Assembly (NCBI GenBank): GCA_002733485.1
Contig: NVVU01000093.1
Coordinates: 5,029 to 11,333 of the forward strand
Direction of reading: 5' to 3'
DNA: 6,305 nucleotides
Source of the DNA: Robiginitomaculum sp.
GTDB lineage: Bacteria; Pseudomonadota; Alphaproteobacteria; Caulobacterales; Maricaulaceae
A model generated the notes under the pieces. The model did no database searches. It was not told where the DNA came from and saw nothing but the letters and a program-made list of their open reading frames with translations. This document shows positions 1 through 5,612 of the stretch, piece after piece. Position numbers and translations under genes: made by a program. Numbering within the stretch: the first letter of the stretch is position 1; the number at the start of each line of letters is the position of its first letter.

Positions 1-4
1 ACCC

Positions 5-1261
5 ATGCCGATACAAATTCTCATGCCTGCATTATCGCCCACCATGGAAGAGGGCACGCTGGCCAAATGGCTGGTCAAAGAGGGCGATGAAATCAATGCC
101 GGTGACGTGATTGCCGAAATTGAAACCGACAAGGCCACGATGGAGGTTGAGGCCGTGGAAGAGGGGGTTTTGGGCAAAATCCTGGTTTCCGGCGGCTCGG
201 AAAATGTGGCCATCAACACGGTCATTGCGTTGATACTGGAAGAGGGCGAAGACGCCTCGGCGCTGGAAGGCGCGGATATTGCTGCGCCTGTCCTTCGACA
301 AGCTCAGGATGAGGCTGAAGGCGATAAGCCTGCTCCTGTTCTCTCTGCCCCTGAGCCTATATCTCCCCCTCGTCCTGAGCTTGTCGAAGGAGAGGGCGCA
401 TCCCGCATCAAAGCCTCGCCACTGGCCAAACGGCTGGCCAAAGAGGCCGGGCTGGACCTTTCGGCCATTACCGGCACTGGGCCGGGTGGGCGCATTGTTA
501 AGCGTGATGTCCAAAATGCGCCCGCCAGTGTTGCTACGCCTGCTGCAACATCCACAGCACCACAAGCGCCCGGCGGGTTTGATCTTGTGCCGCTGGATGG
601 CATGCGCAAAGTCATTGCGGCGCGCATGACCGAATCGTTTCGGGATGTGCCGCATTTCCCGCTCAACATTGATTGTAAACTGGATGCACTACTGACCGCC
701 CGCAAAGCCATTAACGAAGCGGCGGCTGAGGATGGCATTAAAATCTCGGTCAATGATTTCATTATCCGGGCTAGCGCTCTGGCGTTGAAAAATGTGCCCG
801 CCGCCAATGCCAGCTATACACCTGAAGGGTTTAAGATATGGCATGATGTGGATATCGCCGTGGCCGTGGCGATTGAGGGCGGCCTGATCACCCCGGTGGT
901 CAGGCAGGCACAGTATAAGGGCCTGGCGGCTATTTCTGCCGAGGTCAAGGATCTGGCAGGCCGTGCCAAAGCGCGCAAATTGATGCCCGAAGAGTATCAG
1001 GGCGGCACTTTTACCATCTCAAACATGGGCATGATGGGGATCAAATCCTTTGCCTCCGTCATCAACCAGCCACAGGCCTGTATCCTCTCCATTGGCGCAG
1101 GCGAAAAACGCCCTGTGGTCATTGGGGATGAACTGGGTATTGCCACCATAATGACGGTGACGCTCACCTGTGATCACCGGGTTGTGGACGGGTCCATTGG
1201 CGCGGAATTTTTGAAATACTTCAAATGCTATATCGAAAACCCGGCAATGATGCTGTTATAA
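5..1261 (+). CDS. pdhC: Dihydrolipoamide acetyltransferase, E2 of pyruvate dehydrogenase complex
   Basis: E2 core enzyme of the pyruvate dehydrogenase complex (cytoplasm). It takes the acetyl group from E1 on a swinging lipoyl arm and passes it to CoA. The 418 residues show the standard order. A lipoyl domain spans about 2-78, with the lipoylated lysine K43 in ETDKATME. A peripheral-subunit (E3/E1) binding domain spans about 134-170 (ASPLAKRLAKEAGLDL, then TGPGGRIVKRDV). An Ala/Pro linker leads to the catalytic acyltransferase domain, about 193-418, with active-site motif DHRVVDG at 390-396 (H391, D395). The ATG at 5 gives the usual start MPIQILMPALSPTMEEG; its ribosome site is outside the window. 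The lipoyl-to-binding-domain linker (about 96-131) contains two translated copies of a 19-bp genomic repeat, giving RQAQDE and RPELVEG. Upstream pdhA and pdhB are expected but not in view. It has one lipoyl domain, as is usual in alphaproteobacteria. Pyruvate rather than 2-oxoglutarate specificity is inferred from overall similarity. Confidence 0.96.
   Translation: MPIQILMPALSPTMEEGTLAKWLVKEGDEINAGDVIAEIETDKATMEVEAVEEGVLGKILVSGGSENVAINTVIALILEEGEDASALEGADIAAPVLRQAQDEAEGDKPAPVLSAPEPISPPRPELVEGEGASRIKASPLAKRLAKEAGLDLSAITGTGPGGRIVKRDVQNAPASVATPAATSTAPQAPGGFDLVPLDGMRKVIAARMTESFRDVPHFPLNIDCKLDALLTARKAINEAAAEDGIKISVNDFIIRASALALKNVPAANASYTPEGFKIWHDVDIAVAVAIEGGLITPVVRQAQYKGLAAISAEVKDLAGRAKARKLMPEEYQGGTFTISNMGMMGIKSFASVINQPQACILSIGAGEKRPVVIGDELGIATIMTVTLTCDHRVVDGSIGAEFLKYFKCYIENPAMMLL
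291..309 (+). repeat. 19-bp dispersed repeat, copy 1 (inside pdhC)
   Basis: TCCTTCGACAAGCTCAGGA. This is the exact reverse complement of the copy at 373-391. Similarity continues on both sides (TGCGCC at 283-288 and GAGG at 311-314 have counterparts around copy 2). It is read in frame within the E2 linker as VLRQAQDE. I recognise the core as a sequence repeated many times in some alphaproteobacterial genomes, but its copy number here cannot be seen from one window. Confidence 0.85.
373..391 (-). repeat. 19-bp dispersed repeat, copy 2 (inside pdhC, inverted)
   Basis: TCCTGAGCTTGTCGAAGGA on the + strand. It is the perfect inverted partner of the copy at 291-309, with 63 bases between them. It is translated in E2 as RPELVEG (residues 123-129). 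The two copies could pair as a 19-bp stem in the mRNA. Confidence 0.85.
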
Positions 1262-1301
1262 GGGCTAATCATGCTGATCCATGCAAAAATGCAGACCTGT
1301 A

Positions 1302-1325
1302 CCGCGCAAGCGCGCTCTTGCGCGG
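1302..1325 (+). terminator. Hairpin between pdhC and marC, possible terminator or processing site
   Basis: CCGCGCAAG (1302-1310) and CTTGCGCGG (1317-1325) are perfect 9-bp arms around a 6-base loop, 41 bases after the pdhC stop. No T-run follows (next bases CAGCATTTAGG), so a classical Rho-independent terminator is not shown. It may instead protect the 3' end of the pdhC message or attenuate read-through into the downstream genes. The remainder of the 107-nt gap shows no gene. Confidence 0.45.
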
Positions 1326-1368
1326 CAGCATTTAGGCATGTACCGGCAAAATCAGAGAGTATTTTCTG

Positions 1369-2010
1369 ATGGATATGGCCATGCTGGATCTTTTTATTGC
1401 AAGCTTTGTCACCCTGTTTGTGGTGATTGATGCGCTGGGTGTTGCGCCCATCTTTGCCACCCTTACCGCCGGGGCCAGCCCGTCGCACAGTCGTTCTATG
1501 GCCATTAAGGGCACCATTTATGCGACGTTCCTTCTGCTGGCCTTTGCCTTTGGCGGAGAATGGCTGCTTGGTCGCATGGGGGTCAGCCTTGATGCCTTTC
1601 GCACGGCCGGCGGGCTGCTCCTTTTGCTGATGTCCATTGAGATGTTGTTCGAGAAACGTCAGGCCCGGCGCGAAACCCGCGCTGAAAACATGCTGGATGA
1701 TGAGGATGGTCCCGAAGACATTTCCGTCTTTCCGCTGGCTATTCCGCTTTTGGCCGGACCCGGCTCCATTGCGGCGGTAATGATTTTTATGTCGCAACAG
1801 CACGAACACCCATTGGCGCAATTGGTGGTGATTTCGGCCATGTTAGCCAATTTGCTGATCGCGCTGATTTTGCTGCTCATCGCGCCATGGCTCTTGCGGG
1901 TGATGGGACATACGGTGGGGGCGCTGATTACCCGGGTGTTTGGGGTTATTCTGGCGGCGCTGTCGGTGCAGCTTATTTTTGATGGCATTAAAAACGTGTT
2001 TTTTGCCTAA
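1369..2010 (+). CDS. MarC-family (UPF0056) integral membrane protein
   Basis: A 213-residue inner-membrane protein of the MarC family, whose biochemical role is not settled; the older link to multiple antibiotic resistance was not upheld for E. coli MarC. About six hydrophobic segments are visible at roughly 5-29, 45-68, 77-94, 120-141, 148-175 and 184-208. Family hallmarks include VIDALGVAPIF (19-29), GGLLLLLMSIEML (81-93), FPLAIPLLAGPGSIAAVM (121-138) and the C-terminal TRVFGVILAALSVQLIFDG (188-206). A charged loop at about 95-118 (EKRQARRETR, then DDEDGPED) separates the two halves. The ATG at 1369 has a weak GAGAG nine bases upstream; ATGs at 1375 and 1381 are alternatives that would remove only two or four residues. 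Length is normal for the family. It is followed after 10 nt by the thioesterase gene and is probably cotranscribed with it. Confidence 0.93.
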   Translation: MDMAMLDLFIASFVTLFVVIDALGVAPIFATLTAGASPSHSRSMAIKGTIYATFLLLAFAFGGEWLLGRMGVSLDAFRTAGGLLLLLMSIEMLFEKRQARRETRAENMLDDEDGPEDISVFPLAIPLLAGPGSIAAVMIFMSQQHEHPLAQLVVISAMLANLLIALILLLIAPWLLRVMGHTVGALITRVFGVILAALSVQLIFDGIKNVFFA

Positions 2011-2014
2011 AGGA
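2011..2014 (+). promoter_or_regulatory. Ribosome binding site that decides the thioesterase start
   Basis: AGGA within TAAAGGAAAAATA lies 6 bases before a GTG at 2021, directly after the marC stop codon. The same frame is open back to an ATG at 1940 inside marC, but the residues this would add (MGLFWRRCRC onward) look like out-of-frame marC. The GTG is therefore preferred. Confidence 0.7.
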
Positions 2015-2020
2015 AAAATA

Positions 2021-2794
2021 GTGAGTGAAAATCTCCATAAGGTACGGCTGGTGGATCTGGTATTTCCGGACCAGACCAACCATCAGGGCAATATGTTTGG
2101 CGGTGCGGCGCTGGCATTTATGGACAAGGTGGCCTTTCTGGCAGCGGCGCGTCTGGCCCGGCGCGGCTTTGTCACCGCCGCAGTGGAGCGTATGGATTTC
2201 AAGAAACCGGTCTATGAAGGCGAGATCGTAGATCTGGTGGGCGAAGTACGCAGCGTCGGGCGAAGCTCCATGAATGTGCGCGTTAGTCTGTGGGCGGAAA
2301 ACCTGTTGACCGGCGAACGTCGCCTGACAACCCAGGGTGATTTTATCATGGTGGCGACTGATCGAAAAACCAATACAACGCCTTTGCCGCCGGTGCCTGA
2401 TTATGCGCTTGAGCCCGCCAATGTGACCCGCACCAATGAATTGGTCTTTCCGGGCGATACCGACCACCGGGGGCTTTTATTTGGGGGCCGGGCGCTAAAT
2501 TTGATGGAGAAGGCCGCCTTTGTCGCCGCTAGTCGCCATGCGCGCACGTCTGTGGTGATGGCTGCGTTAAAAGAGATCGACTTTGCTGCCTCCATTCATG
2601 TGGGCGAGATGATCGAAGTATCCGCCCGGGTGGCCAGCGTAGGGCGCTCATCCATGCGGGTGGCGGTGCAGCTTTGTGCTGAAGACCTGCAAACCGGCGT
2701 GCGCAGACAAGCCACAATCGGCGAATTTATTATGGTGGCGCTGGGTGAGGATGGCAAACCCACCCCGGCACCATCACTGAAAAAGGAAGATTAA
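2021..2794 (+). CDS. Tandem hotdog-fold acyl-CoA thioesterase-like protein
   Basis: With GTG start the protein is 257 residues and consists of two hotdog domains of the YciA/ACOT acyl-CoA hydrolase type. Such enzymes cleave acyl-CoA to free acid and CoA in the cytoplasm. Domain 1 (about 8-112) has VFPDQTNHQGNMFGG (14-28) followed by FMDKVAF, with N20 and D35. Domain 2 (about 136-241) has VFPGDTDHRGLLFGG (142-156) followed by LMEKAAF, with D148 and E163 at the same positions. Each domain ends with a matching core: SVGRSSMNVRVSLWAENL with GDFIMVA in the first, and SVGRSSMRVAVQLCAEDL with GEFIMVA in the second. This indicates an internal duplication. The linker 113-135 is rich in Thr and Pro. 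The stop lies one base before the lpdA ATG, so translation is probably coupled. The substrate chain length cannot be read from the sequence. Its position among pyruvate dehydrogenase genes makes short acyl-CoAs a guess only. Confidence 0.85.
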   Translation: MSENLHKVRLVDLVFPDQTNHQGNMFGGAALAFMDKVAFLAAARLARRGFVTAAVERMDFKKPVYEGEIVDLVGEVRSVGRSSMNVRVSLWAENLLTGERRLTTQGDFIMVATDRKTNTTPLPPVPDYALEPANVTRTNELVFPGDTDHRGLLFGGRALNLMEKAAFVAASRHARTSVVMAALKEIDFAASIHVGEMIEVSARVASVGRSSMRVAVQLCAEDLQTGVRRQATIGEFIMVALGEDGKPTPAPSLKKED

Positions 2795-2795
2795 G

Positions 2796-4211
2796 ATGGC
2801 TGTGCAAGCTTTTGATTTAATGATAATCGGTGCCGGTCCCGGAGGTTATGTTGCGGCCATTCGTGCCTCTCAACTGGGCTTAAAAACCGCCATTGTCGAG
2901 CGCGAGCATCTGGGCGGTGTGTGTCTGAACTGGGGCTGTATTCCAACCAAGGCATTGCTGCGTTCTGCCGAAGTTTTCGAGCTGATGGAAAATGCTTCCT
3001 CCTATGGGCTTAGCTGCACCAAGCCTGATTTTGACTTGGATAAGGTGGTCAAACGCTCGCGCCAGATCGCCGGGCAACTTTCCGGCGGCGTAAAATATCT
3101 TCTCAAAAAACACAAAGTCACGGTGATTGACGGTGCTGCAAGACTGGAACGCGGCGCCAAGGCCCCAAAGGTCATCGTCAAGGACAAGGCGGGCAAGGAT
3201 AGCGCCTATAGCGCGGCCCACGTCATTCTGGCCACCGGCGCGCGGGCGCGCACCATCCCTGCGGCGGGCCTGGCCCCCGACGGCAAGTTCATATGGACGG
3301 CACGCGAGGCCATGACGCCGGACGTTATGCCCAAATCCTTGCTGGTGATTGGCTCCGGCGCCATCGGTATCGAATTTGCGTCGTTTTATAACGCCCTTGG
3401 GGCGGATGTGACTGTGGTCGAGATGATGGACAGGGTGTTGCCGGTCGAAGATGCCGAGATCAGCGCTCACGCGCAAAAGGCCTTTGAGAAGGCGGGGATG
3501 AAAATTCTCAGCTCCGCGCAGGTCGAGAAAGTAACCCCCGGCAAGGACAGCATCACCGCCAGTATCAAAACCAAAGACGGCAAGGTGCAGGGTATTGCGG
3601 CGGAACGCATTATTCTGGCCATTGGCATTGTCGGTAATGTGGAAAACCTGGGCCTGGAGGCTTTGGGCGTGAAAACCGACCGCACCCATGTGGTGGTGGA
3701 TGAATTCTCGCGCACCAATGTGCCCGGGCTTTATGCCATTGGCGATCTGACCGCGCCGCCATGGCTGGCACACAAGGCCTCTCACGAAGGGGTGATCTGC
3801 GTTGAAAAAATCGCCGGCAATCATCCGCACCCGCTCAATCACGGCAATATACCGGGGTGTACCTATTGCCGCCCGCAAGTGGCCTCGGTGGGCCTCACCG
3901 AAGCGGCCGCCAAAGCCGCCGGGCACAAGGTCAAGGTGGGGCGCTTTCCCTTCATTGGCAATGGCAAGGCCATCGCGCTCGGCGAGGCCGAGGGCCTGAT
4001 CAAAACCGTATTTGACGCCAAAACCGGCGAGCTTTTGGGCGCGCACATGATCGGCGCGGAAGTCACCGAACTGATCCAAGGCTATACGCTCGCCCGTACG
4101 CTGGAAACCACAGAGGCTGAGCTGATGGAAACGGTCTTCCCACACCCGACGCTGTCGGAAATGATGCACGAAAGTGTTCTGGACGCCTATGGCAAGGTGA
4201 TCCACGTTTAG
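2796..4211 (+). CDS. lpdA: Dihydrolipoamide dehydrogenase, E3
   Basis: Flavoprotein E3 reoxidises dihydrolipoamide on E2 and passes electrons through FAD to NAD+, making NADH. The 471 residues are the family's usual length. They show the FAD dinucleotide motif IGAGPGGYVA (11-20), the redox-active disulfide in GGVCLNWGCIPTK (C43, C48), ATG at 146-148, the NAD-binding motif VIGSGAIGIEFA (184-195), the second FAD motif GLYAIGD (311-317, D317) and the C-terminal dimerisation domain with the His-Glu pair in FPHPTLSE (H450, E455). All catalytic residues are present. The ATG at 2796 is preceded by AGGA at 2784-2787 (8-base spacing), inside the end of the thioesterase gene; one base separates the two genes. 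It almost certainly serves the pyruvate dehydrogenase complex of the upstream E2. E3 can also be shared with 2-oxoglutarate dehydrogenase or glycine cleavage. Confidence 0.97.
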   Translation: MAVQAFDLMIIGAGPGGYVAAIRASQLGLKTAIVEREHLGGVCLNWGCIPTKALLRSAEVFELMENASSYGLSCTKPDFDLDKVVKRSRQIAGQLSGGVKYLLKKHKVTVIDGAARLERGAKAPKVIVKDKAGKDSAYSAAHVILATGARARTIPAAGLAPDGKFIWTAREAMTPDVMPKSLLVIGSGAIGIEFASFYNALGADVTVVEMMDRVLPVEDAEISAHAQKAFEKAGMKILSSAQVEKVTPGKDSITASIKTKDGKVQGIAAERIILAIGIVGNVENLGLEALGVKTDRTHVVVDEFSRTNVPGLYAIGDLTAPPWLAHKASHEGVICVEKIAGNHPHPLNHGNIPGCTYCRPQVASVGLTEAAAKAAGHKVKVGRFPFIGNGKAIALGEAEGLIKTVFDAKTGELLGAHMIGAEVTELIQGYTLARTLETTEAELMETVFPHPTLSEMMHESVLDAYGKVIHV

Positions 4212-4227
4212 ACTGAATTCAACCTTA

Positions 4228-4246
4228 TCCTGAGCTTGTCGAAGGA
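4228..4246 (-). repeat. 19-bp dispersed repeat, copy 3 (after lpdA)
   Basis: Exactly the same 19 bases as the copy at 373-391 (TCCTGAGCTTGTCGAAGGA on the + strand), here in noncoding DNA 16 bases past the lpdA stop. It is immediately followed by the stem-loop at 4250-4272, so the two may form one composite intergenic element. Confidence 0.85.
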
Positions 4247-4249
4247 TGG

Positions 4250-4272
4250 ATTACCCGGACAAGCCGGGTAAT
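4250..4272 (+). terminator. Stem-loop after lpdA, putative operon terminator / intergenic palindrome
   Basis: ATTACCCGG (4250-4258), loop ACAAG, CCGGGTAAT (4264-4272): a perfect 9-bp stem. It has the look of the palindromic units common between genes in alphaproteobacteria (CCCGG, ACAAG-like loop, CCGGG, then ATGAC). No T-run follows directly; a T6 tract appears only at 4296-4301. Its place 38 bases after the last gene of the operon fits transcription ending or mRNA 3' protection. Confidence 0.5.
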
Positions 4273-4315
4273 GACAAATGAGTGACACCCTCCAGTTTTT
4301 TATTCACAAGCCCTC

Positions 4316-4340
4316 TGAGCTACTCCCCGATGGTTGGACA
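4316..4340 (+). repeat. Terminal inverted repeat of the IS (orfB end)
   Basis: Begins TGAGCTACTCCCCG and ends GGACA. Compared with the reverse complement of 5588-5612, 19 of 25 bases agree, including the first ten and the last five. It follows the 3' end of orfB, whose stop is at 4355-4357. Confidence 0.82.
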
Positions 4341-4354
4341 GTTTCTGGCGTAAA

Positions 4355-5218
4355 TTAAGCTACTTTTTGCTCCTGCTGATCAGGGTTGGTTGTTTCAAGT
4401 TTCTGCCAGTAGACCACGGCAGGTGGTTTTCCAGCAAGGGCAGAATGTGGGCGTTTGCGATTATAGAACTCCATCCATTTCTTGATCCCTGCTTTGGCTT
4501 GTGAACCGCTTTCCCAGGTGTGCAGATAAACACATTCGTATTTGAGGGATCGCCAGAGCCGTTCCACAAAGATATTATCGAGAAACCGGCCTTTGCCATC
4601 CATCGATATTTTGATGCCTGCCCGCTTTACACGATCCGTCCAGAGAAACGATGTAAACCGGCTACCTTGATCCGTGTTCATAATCTCAGGTGGTCCGAAG
4701 CGGTGGATGGCTTCGTTCAGGGCTTCGACACAGAAGTCAGCCTCCAACGTGTTCGAGAGGCGCCAGGCCAGCACCTTGCGGGTGTGCCAGTCCATGATGG
4801 CTATCAGATACAAAAATCCACGCCGCATAGGCAAATAGGTGATGTCGGTGCACCAGACCTGGTTTGGGCGCCCCACCCGCAACCCCCGTAACAGATAGGG
4901 GTAAATCTTGTGTCCCTTATGAGCCTTACTGGTGTTGGGCTTCTGGTAGATCGGCATCAGACCCATGAGACGCATCAAACGGCGAATGCGTTTCTCATTT
5001 ACCAGATAGCCTTCATTCCTCAGGTGCCAGGTCATCTGACGGACACCATAGAACGGTGTTTCCAGGAACTGTTCGTCAATCAACCTCATCAGGGTCAGAT
5101 TCTGTCCGCTTTCGCCTTTGGGTGTGTAATAGAACGACGACCGTGAGATTGATAGCAAACGGCATTGTTTGCCAATGGACAGCTGGGGATGGTTGCTCTC
5201 AATCATGCCCAGCCTCAC
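4355..5218 (-). CDS. IS3-family transposase OrfB, DDE integrase-core protein
   Basis: A 287-residue catalytic subunit of an IS3-type transposase, which cuts and joins DNA strands with two metal ions. The N-terminal part (about 15-60) has the HTH_21-like segment IGKQCRLLSISRSSFYY and the motif YGVRQMTWHLRNEGY. The integrase core (about 115-230) has D125 in VWCTDITYLPM, D183 in NTDQGSRFTS and E219 in DNIFVERLWRSLKYE. Exactly 35 residues lie between the last two, as in DD(35)E enzymes. The C-terminal YNRKRPHSALAGKPP is also typical. It starts at GTG 5218, whose GTGA overlaps the orfA stop TGA. No frameshift is apparent. In IS3 elements the active enzyme is usually an OrfAB fusion made by -1 frameshifting, which here would depend on a damaged orfA. 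Confidence 0.94.
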   Translation of the reverse strand: MRLGMIESNHPQLSIGKQCRLLSISRSSFYYTPKGESGQNLTLMRLIDEQFLETPFYGVRQMTWHLRNEGYLVNEKRIRRLMRLMGLMPIYQKPNTSKAHKGHKIYPYLLRGLRVGRPNQVWCTDITYLPMRRGFLYLIAIMDWHTRKVLAWRLSNTLEADFCVEALNEAIHRFGPPEIMNTDQGSRFTSFLWTDRVKRAGIKISMDGKGRFLDNIFVERLWRSLKYECVYLHTWESGSQAKAGIKKWMEFYNRKRPHSALAGKPPAVVYWQKLETTNPDQQEQKVA

Positions 5219-5532
5219 TTTGCGCCCCAGGGTTTGAGCTTTCGTGCCAAAAAATCATTGGCGACGGCCAGTTCCCCGATGCACCGATCAAGTCGGAGCA
5301 CAAGCCTTGGCATGCAAGTCTTTCCGTTGCTCTTCGTCAACCTCCGGCTTTTTCCTGTGGCCACGCTCAAATACACCGCAGGCACCTCGAGCAAGGCTTT
5401 CTTCCACTGGTGGATCATCGTGGGGTGAACCCCGAACCGGCTCGCCAGCTCGCTCACCGTCTGCTCACCCTTCAGGGCTTCCAGTGCCACCTTCGCCTTA
5501 AACTCTGGCGCATGTTGCTTGCGTTTTGACAT
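5215..5532 (-). pseudogene. IS3-family transposase OrfA, middle apparently scrambled by two frameshifts
   Basis: OrfA is the DNA-binding subunit of IS3 transposases. The open frame gives 105 residues. The N-terminal 49 are a good helix-turn-helix (FKAKVALEALKGEQTVSEL, then GVHPTMIHQWKKALLE), and the C-terminal IGELAVANDFLARKLKP is also typical. Residues 50 to about 83 (5385 to about 5284) match nothing I expect. In the -1 frame the same DNA reads ACGVFERGHRKKPE, then VDEEQRKDLHAK, which is what an OrfA should have there. Losing one G after the LLE codons would explain the first shift (GAG GGT GCC becoming GAGGTGCC, restoring LLEGACGVFERG). About 25 extra bases before the IGELAVAND codons would explain the return to frame. 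The ATG at 5532 has a good AGGAG 7 bases upstream. The net open frame hides the damage; function is doubtful because the region after the HTH is altered. Confidence 0.75.
5218..5221 (-). promoter_or_regulatory. Possible -1 frameshift or coupling site between orfA and orfB
   Basis: On the minus strand the last orfA sense codon and stop read AAG TGA, preceded by A, giving the tetramer AAAG directly before a stop. The orfB frame is open upstream through this point. IS3-type elements often slip at A-rich motifs, and IS3 itself is reported to use AAAG. The GTG of orfB overlaps this site, so stop-restart coupling is an equal alternative. A second AAAG lies upstream within orfA in the same frame (CGA AAG). 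Confidence 0.3.
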
Positions 5533-5539
5533 CTTAAAT

Positions 5540-5544
5540 CTCCT
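5540..5544 (-). promoter_or_regulatory. Ribosome binding site of orfA
   Basis: On the minus strand AGGAG (CTCCT at 5540-5544 on the + strand) lies 7 bases before the orfA ATG at 5532-5530. It fixes the start of orfA. Confidence 0.7.
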
Positions 5545-5587
5545 CTTCGTCGAAGATCAGAAGACAACAAATCATAGCTTATGTCAG

Positions 5588-5612
5588 TGTCCGATTTCCG
5601 GAGAGTAGCTCA
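5588..5612 (-). repeat. Terminal inverted repeat of the IS (orfA end)
   Basis: Read on the minus strand from 5612 it begins TGAGCTACTCTCCG and ends GGACA. It matches the other end at 19 of 25 positions. The stretch between it and orfA (5533-5587) should hold the element's own promoter, but I see no convincing -35/-10 pair. Confidence 0.82.

Larger units (their letters stand above)
4316..5612 (-). mobile_element. IS3-family insertion sequence (1297 bp)
   Basis: The element holds orfA and orfB on the minus strand, in the -1 frame relation typical of IS3. The ends are set by inverted repeats that start TG and end CA (4316-4340 and 5588-5612). Length is normal for the family. Flanking triplets differ (CTC at 4313-4315, AAA at 5613-5615), and the flanking tetramers differ too, so no target duplication is seen. 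The left flank is the region downstream of lpdA; the right flank is a truncated cas1. OrfB seems intact while orfA seems frameshifted, so the copy may be unable to move on its own. Confidence 0.9.

Noticed and set aside
32..655. 207-codon open frame on the minus strand opposite pdhC
   Set aside because: It is antisense to the conserved lipoyl and binding domains and has no recognisable motif. The parts that look familiar (DKLRT, LSLSKD) are just the 19-bp repeat read in another frame.
1940..2020. Upstream ATG extension of the thioesterase into marC
   Set aside because: The 27 added codons overlap marC and encode no family-like sequence. A GTG at 2021 with AGGA 6 bases before it fits better.
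2880..4205. Long (441-codon) open frame on the minus strand opposite lpdA
   Set aside because: It lies fully opposite a clear E3 gene with every catalytic motif. The translation has no recognisable domain and arises from the codon bias of lpdA.
4278..4358. Short + frame starting at ATG 4278 and running into the IS end (MSDTLQFFIHKPS before the boundary)
   Set aside because: Only 13 codons precede the IS, there is no ribosome site, and it resembles no Cas1 N-terminus. It may be a gene start cut by the IS, but this cannot be supported.
4520..5529. Several + strand open frames across the IS
   Set aside because: They are opposite the transposase genes, overlap one another and match no family I know.
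5581..5612. ATG at 5581 as the start of the cas1 frame
   Set aside because: It lies inside the IS terminal region and no Shine-Dalgarno precedes it. The frame is open there by chance, so the remnant is described from the IS boundary.
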